Source: Sphingomonas sp. Root720 (GTDB taxonomy: Bacteria > Pseudomonadota > Alphaproteobacteria > Sphingomonadales > Sphingomonadaceae). Taken from it: DNA of 64,000 nucleotides. Positions 8,893 through 17,050 of the stretch are shown here, one piece after another (position 1 is the stretch's first letter; each line of letters begins with the position of its first letter). The notes under the pieces were generated by a model. It was not told where the DNA came from and ran no database searches. It worked only from the letters and a program-made list of their open reading frames with translations. The stretch lies in the NCBI RefSeq assembly GCF_001428605.1, contig NZ_LMID01000013.1:222864-286863 (forward strand), given 5' to 3'. Position numbers and translations under genes: made by a program.

Positions 8893-8946
8893 CGGCGAGG
8901 GCAGAAACCAGGAAATGCATCGGGGCCAGCCGGACGCCGCCGCTCC

Positions 8947-9957
8947 TTACTTCCTCGCCTTCTTCGCCTCGAGCTGGGCCAGCGCCTCGGCCGGCATTGC
9001 CGTCGGGTCGTGCGAGCCGGCACCCGCCATCAGGTCCACCGAACCATGCGAGGCCGGCGGCGCGGACCTGTCGTCCCCGCCATCGGCCGCCGACCAGGCG
9101 AGCGTGATCGACATACGGCGGTTGCGGGGATCATAGGGATCGCCGGCGACATAGGGCTCGCGGTCGGCGACCCCCTCGATCCGCGCGAAGCGGCCGTTCG
9201 AGACGCCGAAGTCCGACAGCGCCTTGCGGGTCGATTCCGCCCGCGCCGCCGACAGCGTCCAGTTGTTGACGGAGCGGCCCTTCGAGTAGGGCATCGCATC
9301 GGTGTGGCCGCGCACGATCACCGAATTGTCGGCGAAGTTGGTCACCTCGGCGACCTGCTTCATCAGCGCGCGCGCCTCGCTCGAAAGCTGGTCGGTGCCC
9401 GAGGTGAACATGGCGAAATCGGCCTGGTCGACCAGGTCGATGCGCAGCCCCTCGCGCGTCTCGACCATGCGGACGTTGCGCATCATCTCGGCGAGCTTGG
9501 GATCCGCCGCCATCTTGGCCTGGAGCATCATCTTGAGCTTCTGGAAGGCCGCGCGGTCGCGCGATTTCGCCGCTTCCCCGCCATCCTTGGCGCCGCCCGA
9601 CGCATCCTTGGGGATGGTGATCGACTTGGAACCGGTCTGCGCGGCGCGGTGCGGGTAATTGTCCTTGTCGACGATCGACTCGCCGCCGAAGATGCCGTTG
9701 GCGCCGGCGCTCTTCTCCCTGAACTGGACCATCGTCGGCGTGAAATAGTCGGCAATGCCCTTGCGCTGCTTCTCGTCGGTCGCACCGAGGATCCACATCA
9801 GCAGGAAGAACGCCATCATCGCGGTCACGAAGTCGGCATAGGCGACCTTCCACGCGCCGCCGTGATGGCCGCCATGGCCCTCCTCGATAATCTTCTTGAT
9901 GATTATCGGGCGAGGTTCGGGCTCGTTCTTGCCGCGCTTGGTGGGCGATTGCGCCAT
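8947..9957 (-). CDS. motB: Flagellar motor stator protein MotB
   Basis: MotB anchors the stator to peptidoglycan and supplies the proton-binding aspartate. The 336-residue protein has a basic N-terminus, one membrane helix at residues about 35-60 with the key Asp in VAYADFVTAMMAFFLLMWIL, a plug/linker region, and a C-terminal OmpA-like domain with VRGHTDAMPYSKGRSVNNW then LSAARAESTRKAL. It follows motA by 27 bases. The proton-type (MotB rather than PomB) assignment rests on the helix sequence. A second, shorter MotB-like gene lies at 20.8 kb. Confidence 0.95.
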   Translation of the reverse strand: MAQSPTKRGKNEPEPRPIIIKKIIEEGHGGHHGGAWKVAYADFVTAMMAFFLLMWILGATDEKQRKGIADYFTPTMVQFREKSAGANGIFGGESIVDKDNYPHRAAQTGSKSITIPKDASGGAKDGGEAAKSRDRAAFQKLKMMLQAKMAADPKLAEMMRNVRMVETREGLRIDLVDQADFAMFTSGTDQLSSEARALMKQVAEVTNFADNSVIVRGHTDAMPYSKGRSVNNWTLSAARAESTRKALSDFGVSNGRFARIEGVADREPYVAGDPYDPRNRRMSITLAWSAADGGDDRSAPPASHGSVDLMAGAGSHDPTAMPAEALAQLEAKKARK

Positions 9958-9984
9958 GGGTCAGCGTTTCCCTGAGAGCCGGAC

Positions 9985-10848
9985 CTAGCGGCCGCGCATG
10001 CCGTCGAACACGTCGGCGAAGGCCGGCTGGTTCGAATGGGTGATGCCCGACCGCGCGGCTTCGATCACCAGCGGCAGCGGGTGGCCGTGGAGCGAAGCGA
10101 TGATGATCTGCTTGACCACGCCGTAGATCGCGGCGTCGGCCTCGATGACCTGGCGGCAGCGGCTCGCGAACGGACCGACGACGCCATAGGCGAGAAGAAT
10201 GCCGAGGAAGGTACCGACGAGCGCCGAACCGATCATCGCGCCGAGGATCGCCGGGGGCTTGTCGATCGACCCCATCGTCTTCACGACGCCGAGAACCGCG
10301 GCGACGATGCCCAGCGCGGGCAGCGAATCGGCGAGGTTCTGCATCATGTCGGCGGGCTTCACCTCGTCATGGTGATGCGTCTTGAGGGCGTTATCCATCA
10401 CGTCCTCGACCGCCATCGGATCGAGCGTGCCCGACGAGATCACCACCAGCCTGAGCGTGTCGGTGATCATATGGATCAGCGTGCTGTCCTTGAGCAGCTT
10501 GGGATATTCGGCGAACAGCGTCGACGCCTTGGGATCCTCGATATGCGGCTCGAGCGCGACGGGTCCCTCGGTGCGCAGCTTCTTCATCAAGGTCGAGACG
10601 AGGAAGATGACGTCGAGATAGTCTTTCTTGTTGTACTTCGGGCCCTTGAAGACCTTGCCGAAACCGGCGCCGAAGGCCTTGAGCTCCTTCATCGAATTGC
10701 CCGCCACGATGGCACCGACGGCGGCGCCGCCGATGATCAGCATTTCGTGCGGGATCGCGTGGAGCACGGGTTCGAGGTCGCCGCCGGTGATGGCGAAACC
10801 ACCGAACACCATGGCCAGGAGAATGACGAGGCCGATGCCAGCAAACAT
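9985..10848 (-). CDS. motA: Flagellar motor stator protein MotA
   Basis: The 287-residue partner of MotB forms the proton channel and pushes on FliG. Hydrophobic segments lie at residues about 1-20, 35-55, 175-200 and 205-230, with the conserved proline region DSLPALGIVAAVLGVVKTMG and the cytoplasmic loop between helices 2 and 3 that carries the charged residues contacting FliG. motA is the first gene of a motA-motB pair and has its own sigma-28 type promoter, so it can be expressed late even though it lies just behind flgL. Confidence 0.95.
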   Translation of the reverse strand: MFAGIGLVILLAMVFGGFAITGGDLEPVLHAIPHEMLIIGGAAVGAIVAGNSMKELKAFGAGFGKVFKGPKYNKKDYLDVIFLVSTLMKKLRTEGPVALEPHIEDPKASTLFAEYPKLLKDSTLIHMITDTLRLVVISSGTLDPMAVEDVMDNALKTHHHDEVKPADMMQNLADSLPALGIVAAVLGVVKTMGSIDKPPAILGAMIGSALVGTFLGILLAYGVVGPFASRCRQVIEADAAIYGVVKQIIIASLHGHPLPLVIEAARSGITHSNQPAFADVFDGMRGR

Positions 10849-10912
10849 GAACGCTTACTCCCGAGAGGTCTTTTGGGTCTGCGCGTCCATCGCCGCGCCT
10901 TCCCCATCATTG

Positions 10913-10939
10913 TTAACGGCCGGATAAGCGGATTCTTTA
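10913..10939 (-). promoter_or_regulatory. Sigma-28 (FliA) promoter of motAB
   Basis: On the minus strand: TAAA, 15 bases, GCCGTTAA. The FliA consensus is TAAA-N15-GCCGATAA, so 11 of 12 positions agree. It is 65 bases upstream of the motA ATG, in the flgL-motA gap. The identical boxes and spacing recur before the second stator pair and the second flagellin gene. Confidence 0.8.
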
Positions 10940-10960
10940 TCCATGACTTGTCACCGCGGC

Positions 10961-11818
10961 CTAGCGGAGGAAGTCGAACAAGGTGTTGCTGTTGACCTTG
11001 GCGAAGGCGGCCTGGGCCGCCTGCAGCGTCAGCGTCTTGGCGTTGATCTTCATGATCGTCGCGGCGACGTTGGTATCCTCGAGCGAGCTGCGTTCCTCGG
11101 CGAGCTGGGTCGAGACACCCTCGAGCGTCTCGGCCGCGACGTCGAGCTGCTGCGCACGTACGCCCTGGGCGGCACGCTGGTCGGTGACACGCTGGATCGC
11201 GACGTCGATATCCGAGAGGGCAACGTCGGCAAAAGCCCGCCGCGTCGTCGCGTCGTCATTGGAGATCGCATCGATCGCGTTCCCGATCACGGAGTCAAGA
11301 TCGTCGATGCCGTGGGTGTAGGCGATTCCGTCGAACACGGTCGACCGCTGCGCGGTCGCAGCCAGCCGGACGGTCGACGACACCGAGATCTGGAGCGGTG
11401 CGTCGGTGGGGAACAGCGCCTGGCCGGTCGGTGTCGTCGCGGTGGCGATGTTGCTGAGGGCAGTCCGCAGCGAGCCAAGCTCCTGCACCATCGCCGCGCG
11501 GTCACCGGGCGAAGCCGATTCCGAGCGCCCCGCCAAGGTCAGTTCCTTCACCCGATTGAAGATGTCAGCCATATTGCCCATCTGGGTGTCGACCTGGGCG
11601 GCGACCGACTGCGCTGTCTCGATGTTGCGCGACCAGGTGACCTGGTCGGCCTGCACGCGGCGCAGTTCGGAGATGCGGGCGGCGGAAATCGGATCGTCCG
11701 ATGCCTTCTGTACCTTCTTGCCGGTTGAAATCTCGGTCTCGGCGCGGGCGATTTCAGCCCCCAGCTTCGCCTGCCGGTTGATTTGCGCCATGGCGCTGTA
11801 ACGGGTCGCGGAGATCAC
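10961..11818 (-). CDS. flgL: Flagellar hook-filament junction protein FlgL (HAP3)
   Basis: FlgL joins hook to filament. The 285-residue protein has the flagellin-like N-terminus (TRYSAMAQINRQAKLGAEIA, then TGKKVQKASDDPISAARISE) and the matching C-terminal coiled coil ending AAQAAFAKVNSNTLFDFLR. It is the last gene of the flgB-L set, twelve bases after flgK, and shorter than the enterobacterial protein because the central domain is reduced. Confidence 0.93.
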   Translation of the reverse strand: MISATRYSAMAQINRQAKLGAEIARAETEISTGKKVQKASDDPISAARISELRRVQADQVTWSRNIETAQSVAAQVDTQMGNMADIFNRVKELTLAGRSESASPGDRAAMVQELGSLRTALSNIATATTPTGQALFPTDAPLQISVSSTVRLAATAQRSTVFDGIAYTHGIDDLDSVIGNAIDAISNDDATTRRAFADVALSDIDVAIQRVTDQRAAQGVRAQQLDVAAETLEGVSTQLAEERSSLEDTNVAATIMKINAKTLTLQAAQAAFAKVNSNTLFDFLR

Positions 11819-11830
11819 GGGTCAATCCTT

Positions 11831-13186
11831 CTAGCTGAACAGGCCCAGGATTTCCTGGAGGGTTTCGCGCGCGATCTGGATGATCCTGGCCGAGCCGTTA
11901 TAGGCCTGCTGGAAGCGCAGGAGCTGCGCCGCCTCGACATCGAGATCGACGCCCGTGACGTCGTCGAGTTGCTGGAGCGCGCCGTCGCGCTGGGTGGCGG
12001 TGGCCGACTGTTCCGACTTGGCGGCGGACGTGCTCTGCGCATGGGCCGACACGAGTTGCGCCCACTGCGCCTCCGGTCCGCTCGAGTTGCGATAATCCTT
12101 GAGCGCCAGCGCATTGCCGTTGGCGACGCCCGAGGTCGACGCCGCGGCGATCTTCGACAGGTCGGTGGTGGCGACCTCCAGCGTGTCGGCGGTCGTGCCG
12201 GTGAGCAGCGCCGCGCCGGGATCGCCGTTGCGGTCGACGCCGGCCGAGTTCCAGTCGTTGATGACCTGCGCGAAACGGCTGGCGACGGCGTCGAGCGATT
12301 GCCGGCGCGATGCGATCACGTTGGCCGCGTCGGCCAGCCCGGCGAGCGAGCCCGACTGCGGCACCATCGGCACCTCCGCGCCGAAGCCAGACGCGACCAG
12401 CGAGAAACGGCCACTGTTCGCTTGTACCAGGCCGACATAGCCCGGATTGGTGCTGGACGCGTCGACCAGGGTAACCGTGGAGTCGCCGAGCAGCTTGACC
12501 GTGGCGCGGCCGTCATCCTCGAGCTTGACGTCGATCCCGACCGCGTTCGAAATGCTCTGCAGCAGCTTGTCGCGCTGGTCCTGGAGCAGCGCCTGGCCGG
12601 TGGACCCGTCGCCGGCGCGGCGAAGCGCGGAATTGATCTGCACCAGCGTGCGCAGATCGTCGTTGAGCTTGGTCACGCTGTTCTGGGCCGCGGTCGAGAC
12701 ACCGTCGGCCGCCGACCGCAGCGCGGTCGACGTGGTCGTGAACTGGTTCACCGCATTGCCCAGCGCGGTCAGCATGGTCAGGCGATTGGTGTCACTGCTG
12801 ACGTCGGCGCTCATCGCCTCCGCCGAGGTGAACACTCCCGCCATCTTCACGCCCAGGCCGACGTCGGAATCGTCGAGCGCGGCCTCGGCGGTATCGAGCC
12901 AGGCCGCCTTCGCGTCGGCGCGCGCGGCTTCCGAATTGGCGAACCGCGCATAGGCGCTGCGATAATTGTCGAACACGCGCTGGACGCTGCCCGCCTCGAC
13001 GCCGCCGAAAACGGCCGAGGAACGGTAGAGATAGGTGCTCGACGAAGAGACGGCGGACTCGTTGAGCACCACCTTGCGCCGGCTATAGCCCTCGGTTTCG
13101 GCGTTCGAGACGTTCTCGCCGACGGTGGCCAGCGCCGTGCGATAGGCGACGACGCCCGAACGGCCGATCTGGAGAAGGTCTGTCAT
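11831..13186 (-). CDS. flgK: Flagellar hook-associated protein FlgK (HAP1)
   Basis: A 451-residue HAP1 that caps the hook before filament growth. The N-terminus has the rod/hook-type motif ALATVGENVSNAETEGYSRR and the C-terminus the long helix DLDVEAAQLLRFQQAYNGSA followed by ARIIQIARETLQEILGLF. The start ATG overlaps the flgJ stop (ATGA). The protein is exported by the flagellar type III system, so it has no Sec signal, as expected. Confidence 0.94.
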   Translation of the reverse strand: MTDLLQIGRSGVVAYRTALATVGENVSNAETEGYSRRKVVLNESAVSSSSTYLYRSSAVFGGVEAGSVQRVFDNYRSAYARFANSEAARADAKAAWLDTAEAALDDSDVGLGVKMAGVFTSAEAMSADVSSDTNRLTMLTALGNAVNQFTTTSTALRSAADGVSTAAQNSVTKLNDDLRTLVQINSALRRAGDGSTGQALLQDQRDKLLQSISNAVGIDVKLEDDGRATVKLLGDSTVTLVDASSTNPGYVGLVQANSGRFSLVASGFGAEVPMVPQSGSLAGLADAANVIASRRQSLDAVASRFAQVINDWNSAGVDRNGDPGAALLTGTTADTLEVATTDLSKIAAASTSGVANGNALALKDYRNSSGPEAQWAQLVSAHAQSTSAAKSEQSATATQRDGALQQLDDVTGVDLDVEAAQLLRFQQAYNGSARIIQIARETLQEILGLFS

Positions 13187-13563
13187 CCGGCGGTCCCGCC
13201 AGCCTTGGCCGGCGCAGCCGCCTCGCCGGCGCCGGCGGTAGAGGTGGCGGTATCGTCCGCCCCCGTCGCCGCCGCGGGCTTCGCCACGCGCGCCTGGAAC
13301 TGCCGGACGAGCAGGTCGGCGATGCCGATCGCGCCCTTCCCCGCCAGCTGGTCGGCGAGGTTGCCGTCCTGCATGTCGCGGAACTGATCGGTCGCATCGC
13401 TGCCGAACAGATCGTCGTCGCAGAGCTTCGCGTCGCGGGTCGACTTGAGCATCTGGCGGGTGAAGATCGCCTCGAACTGCTTGGCCGCAGCCTTGAGCTG
13501 ATCGAGCTCGCTCGCCTTCGGATCGGCGAGCGCGCCGACCTTCGCGGAAACATTGCCGATCAT
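13183..13563 (-). CDS. flgJ: Rod-binding protein FlgJ, N-terminal (rod-cap) domain only
   Basis: A 126-residue protein with the Rod-binding domain at residues about 15-95 (LKAAAKQFEAIFTRQMLKST, then MQDGNLADQLAGKGAIGIADLL). The muramidase domain found in enterobacterial FlgJ is absent and is replaced by a short Ala/Gly-rich tail. Single-domain FlgJ is usual in Alphaproteobacteria, where a separate transglycosylase digests the wall. The gene overlaps both neighbours by ATGA, indicating tight coupling. Confidence 0.9.
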   Translation of the reverse strand: MIGNVSAKVGALADPKASELDQLKAAAKQFEAIFTRQMLKSTRDAKLCDDDLFGSDATDQFRDMQDGNLADQLAGKGAIGIADLLVRQFQARVAKPAAATGADDTATSTAGAGEAAAPAKAGGTAG

Positions 13564-14663
13564 AGCACCACGAGCTCCGCCTTCATCGCGCCGGCCTGCT
13601 TGAGCGCCTCGAGGATCGCGACCAGATCGGCCGGCGAGGCGCCGATCGCGTTCACCGCCTTGACGATGTCGGCCAGCGACGCGCCGGGGTTGAACTCGAA
13701 CATCGGCCGGGCTTCCTGCTCGACATTGATCGCGCTCGACTGCTGCACTGCGGTCTGGCCTCTCGAGAAGGGCTCCGGCTGGACGATCTGCGGCTTCTCG
13801 TCGACCTGGACGGTCATCTTGCCATGGGTCACGGCGACCGGCGAGATTCGGACGGCGCCGTTGATGACGACGGTGCCGGTGCGGGCGTTGACAACGACCC
13901 GTGCCGGCGCCTCAGCGGTGTCGACCTCGAAATTCTCGATCCGGCTCATCAGAGCGGTGCGAATCTCGGCGCCCTGCGGCGCGTCGATCGTGATGGTGGT
14001 GGCGTCGATCGAACGGGCGATCGGCTGGCCGATCCGGCCGTTGATCGCTGCGGCGACGCGCTGCGAGGTGGTGAGATCGCCATCCGACAGGTCGAAGCGG
14101 AGCTGCGGCATCGTAGCGAACCCGGCATCGACGCTGCGCTCGACGGTCGCCCCGCCGGGGATGCGCCCCGCGGTCGGCACGTTGATCGTCAGCTTGGAGC
14201 CGTCGGCGGCGTCGATGCCGAGGCCGCCGACCGCCAGATTGCCCTGCGCCATCGCATAGATCTGGCCGTCGGCACCCAGCAGCGGTGCCATGATCAGCGT
14301 GCCGCCGCGCAGCGACTTCGCCTTGCCCAGCGCCGAGATGGTGACGTCGAGCCGCTGGCCGGGCTTGGCGAAGGCGGGCAGCTCGGCGGTGAGCATCACC
14401 GCGGCGGCGTTCTTGAGGGCGGGATTGACGCCCGCCGGAAGCTGCAGGCCGAAGCGCGAGGCGACGCCCTTCATGCCGAGGGTCGAATAGTCGAGGCTGT
14501 CGTCGCCGGTGCCGGCAAGGCCCACGACGATCCCGTAGCCGGTCAGCTGGTTCGCGCGCAGGCCGGCGAAGCTGCCGATGTCCTTGATGCGCTCGGCGTG
14601 GCCAGCACCGGCGGCGGTGAAGCCCGAAAAGCAGACCAGGAAGGTGATCAGAGCGCGGATCAT
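13560..14663 (-). CDS. flgI: Flagellar P-ring protein FlgI
   Basis: FlgI forms the periplasmic ring around the rod. The 367-residue precursor has a Sec signal (MIRALITFLVCFSGFTAAGA, cleavage near GHA-ER) and the family core RIKDIGSFAGLRANQLTGYG, VVGLAGTGDD, and RIPGGATVERS. The C-terminus includes SLADIVKAVNAIGASPADLV. The ATG is chosen over a GTG nine bases upstream because GAGGA lies ten bases ahead. FlgA, its assembly chaperone, is encoded at 21.4 kb. Confidence 0.95.
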   Translation of the reverse strand: MIRALITFLVCFSGFTAAGAGHAERIKDIGSFAGLRANQLTGYGIVVGLAGTGDDSLDYSTLGMKGVASRFGLQLPAGVNPALKNAAAVMLTAELPAFAKPGQRLDVTISALGKAKSLRGGTLIMAPLLGADGQIYAMAQGNLAVGGLGIDAADGSKLTINVPTAGRIPGGATVERSVDAGFATMPQLRFDLSDGDLTTSQRVAAAINGRIGQPIARSIDATTITIDAPQGAEIRTALMSRIENFEVDTAEAPARVVVNARTGTVVINGAVRISPVAVTHGKMTVQVDEKPQIVQPEPFSRGQTAVQQSSAINVEQEARPMFEFNPGASLADIVKAVNAIGASPADLVAILEALKQAGAMKAELVVL

Positions 14664-14689
14664 TAACGGCACATCCTCGAAATTCTTAA

Positions 14690-15490
14690 TCAGAATGGAC
14701 TCAAGATGGCAAAGAAACGGTTAAGCCATCCCTGCCGCGATCCCCGTGCGATCTCGCCCTTGCCCGAATAGGTGATCCGGGCGTCGGCGACGCGGGTGGA
14801 GGGAACGCGGTTGTCGGGGCCGATATCGGCGGCACGGATCAGGCCCGTGATCGCGATGTTCTCGTCGCCGCGATTGAGCGTGAGCAGCTTCTCGCCGCGC
14901 ACCAGCATCGTGCCGTTCGGATAGACCCGGACGATCGAGACGCTGATCTCGCCGTTGAGCTGGTTCGACTGGGCGGCGGCGCCCTTGCCGTCGAACTTGC
15001 CGCCCCCGCTCGCCCCGATGTCGGTCGGGTTGAAGAAGGATGCGGGGCCCGTCGTCGGCGGAGTGAGACCGATGCTGCCCGAGCGGTCGGTGGACGCGCT
15101 GTTCGTCTTCGCCGCCTGGGTGCGCTCGACCAGCGAGATGGTGACGATGTCGCCCACCATCGCCGCACGGGCGCCGTTGGTGAGCGCCGAATAGCCGTTG
15201 GCGGCCTGGAAGATCGCGCCATTGGCCTGCGGCGGCGGCGGTTCGGTCGCGAACACCGGCGAATAGTCGACGGCCGCGCGGCGCTGTCCGGCGTGGACCG
15301 GCTCGATCGCGACCGCGAGCGACAGCACCGCGAAGGCGCCGAGCGCCCACAGCGCGTCGATGTCGACCCTGGACTGTTTCCGGTTCGAATCGAACCGGCC
15401 CGAGCCGACGGCCCTCTTGCTTGCCGCGACGTCCGCGACGGCGGATCGCTCCAGCCCTCTCGAAAGCACGTTAGAGGTTCTGGTTGACAT
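14690..15490 (-). CDS. flgH: Flagellar L-ring protein FlgH, cysteine-less variant
   Basis: FlgH forms the outer-membrane ring. The family core is clear: SALTNGARAAMVGDIVTISL, the low-complexity stretch, then NGTMLVRGEKLLTLNRGDEN and a C-terminus ending SRQGWLNRFFAILSPF. FlgH is normally a lipoprotein, yet this protein has no cysteine at any position. Instead it has a long N-terminal stretch of about 45 residues before a hydrophobic segment (LWALGAFAVLSLAVAIEPVH) with a possible signal-peptidase I site at VHA-GQ. The ATG lies inside the flgG end (20-base overlap); a GTG two bases after the flgG stop is an alternative start but also gives no cysteine. Confidence 0.9.
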   Translation of the reverse strand: MSTRTSNVLSRGLERSAVADVAASKRAVGSGRFDSNRKQSRVDIDALWALGAFAVLSLAVAIEPVHAGQRRAAVDYSPVFATEPPPPQANGAIFQAANGYSALTNGARAAMVGDIVTISLVERTQAAKTNSASTDRSGSIGLTPPTTGPASFFNPTDIGASGGGKFDGKGAAAQSNQLNGEISVSIVRVYPNGTMLVRGEKLLTLNRGDENIAITGLIRAADIGPDNRVPSTRVADARITYSGKGEIARGSRQGWLNRFFAILSPF

Positions 15491-16259
15491 ATTGCAGCAT
15501 CTGGTCAGTGGAAGAGATCATCTTGCTGTTGACCTCGTAGGCGCGCTGGGTCTCGATCATGTCGACCAGCTCCTCGACGATGTTGACGTTCGAGGATTCG
15601 AGCGAAGACTGCTGGATCGTGCCGCGGCCGTCCATGCCGCCGGCGCCGGTCTGGGGCTGGCCCGACGCCGCGGTCTCGGTCAGGATATTGTTGCCCTCGG
15701 CCTGCAGGCCCGCCGGATTGGTGAAGCGCGCGAGCTCGATCTTGCCGAGCTCGGTCGGAGCGGTCTCGCCGGCCAGCGACGCCGTCACCGTCCCGTCGGT
15801 GCCTATGGTGAGGTTGGTCGTGTTCTCGGGAATCTGGATCTGCGGCTGCAACTGATAGCCGTCGGCGGTGACGATCGTGCCGTCGTCCGAGCGGTTGAAA
15901 TTGCCGTCGCGGGTGTAGCCGGTGCGACCGTCGGGCAGCAGGATCTGGAAATAGCCGTCGCCCTGGATCGCCATGTCGAGCGGATTTCCCGTCTCCTGCA
16001 GCGAGCCCTGGGTCTGGATCTTGGCGGCGCCGTTGATCTGGACGCCGGAGCCGAGATTGGTCCCGGTCGCGAACTTGGTCGATTCCGACGAGGCCGCGCC
16101 GGGCGCCGTCATCGCCTGGTAGGCCAGTGTCTCGAAGCTGGCGCGGTCGCGCTTGAAGCCGGTGGTGTTGACGTTCGCCAGGTTGTTGGCGATCACCTGC
16201 ATGCGCATGTTCTGGGCATCGAGGCCGGTGCGCGCGACATGTAGTGCTGCGTTGCTCAT
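15471..16259 (-). CDS. flgG: Distal rod protein FlgG
   Basis: FlgG is the distal rod subunit. The 262-residue protein has the rod/hook N-terminal motif ARTGLDAQNMRMQVIANNLA then NVNTTGFKRDRA, the FlgG-typical DMAIQGDGYFQI segment, and the C-terminal helix ELVDMIETQRAYEVNSKMIS. It follows flgF by 22 bases. Length and the L-Q-x-T-G-x-P-L-D-M segment separate it from FlgF. Confidence 0.95.
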   Translation of the reverse strand: MSNAALHVARTGLDAQNMRMQVIANNLANVNTTGFKRDRASFETLAYQAMTAPGAASSESTKFATGTNLGSGVQINGAAKIQTQGSLQETGNPLDMAIQGDGYFQILLPDGRTGYTRDGNFNRSDDGTIVTADGYQLQPQIQIPENTTNLTIGTDGTVTASLAGETAPTELGKIELARFTNPAGLQAEGNNILTETAASGQPQTGAGGMDGRGTIQQSSLESSNVNIVEELVDMIETQRAYEVNSKMISSTDQMLQYVNQNL

Positions 16260-16281
16260 GGCAAGCTACTCCGTTCTAAAA

Positions 16282-17025
16282 TCAATCGAACCGCATCAGA
16301 TCGGTCGAGGCCTTGTCGATGTCCTGGGCCGAGCTCATCATCTTGACCTGCATGTCCCAGTCCCGGCTCGCTTCGATCATGTCGATCAGCGTGGCCGAAG
16401 CGTTGACGTTCGATCCCTCGAGCGCGCCCTGGCGAACCTGCGCCGCCGGATCGGCGCCGAGGGTGCCGCCGTTGCGATCCCGGAACAGCCCGTCGAGGCC
16501 CTTCGCGATCGGGGCGCCGTTGGTGGACACCAGCTTGAGCCGGTCGACGATCTGGAGCTGGGTCGGATCGCCGCCTTGGGGCACGATCGAGATGGTGCCG
16601 TCGCTGGCGATGGTCAGCTTGTCGAACGGCGGCAGCGTGATCGGGCCGGCGTCGCCCAGGACCGGGCTCCCGTCGCCGGTGGTCAGCAGCCCGCTGTCGC
16701 TGAGCTGGAGATCGCCGCGACGGGTATAGGCCTCGTCGCCCTCGCGGCCCTGCACCGCAAGCAGCGTGTCCTTGCCCTGCAGGGCGACGTCGAGGGGGCG
16801 CCCGGTCTCGCCGATCGTGCCTTCGCTCATATCGGCCGAGGTGACCTCGCCCGAATTGGTCGCGCGGCTTTCGAACCCGTCGCCCTTCAGCCACAGCGCC
16901 GTGCTCGAGCTCATCTCGCCGCGGAAGCCCACGGTATCGACGTTCGCGAGGTTGTTGGCGGTCATCGTCTGACGCGCCATCGCCGATCGCATCGCCGAGA
17001 GGGAGCTGTAGATCAGCTTGTCCAT
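16282..17025 (-). CDS. flgF: Proximal rod protein FlgF
   Basis: A 247-residue rod subunit. The N-terminal motif is ARQTMTANNLANVDTVGFRG, the central part has IGETGRPLDVALQGKDTLLA, and the C-terminus is a helix with TLIDMIEASRDWDMQVKMMS. It lies between flgE and flgG as in the usual operon order and is exported by the flagellar type III system. Confidence 0.94.
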   Translation of the reverse strand: MDKLIYSSLSAMRSAMARQTMTANNLANVDTVGFRGEMSSSTALWLKGDGFESRATNSGEVTSADMSEGTIGETGRPLDVALQGKDTLLAVQGREGDEAYTRRGDLQLSDSGLLTTGDGSPVLGDAGPITLPPFDKLTIASDGTISIVPQGGDPTQLQIVDRLKLVSTNGAPIAKGLDGLFRDRNGGTLGADPAAQVRQGALEGSNVNASATLIDMIEASRDWDMQVKMMSSAQDIDKASTDLMRFD

Positions 17026-17050
17026 GGCCCGGTTCCCCTATCTGTCAGGA

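Noticed and set aside
14661..14687. Sigma-28-like TTAA-N15-GCCGTTAA on the minus strand at the flgI start
   Set aside because: The -10 box overlaps the flgI ATG, so a start would fall inside the coding sequence; flgI is inside the flgB-L operon and needs no promoter here. Probably chance.
15380..15398. tRNA gene suggested by a ggttcgaatc T-arm-like sequence
   Set aside because: No acceptor stem or other arms can be built around it and it lies within the flgH frame.
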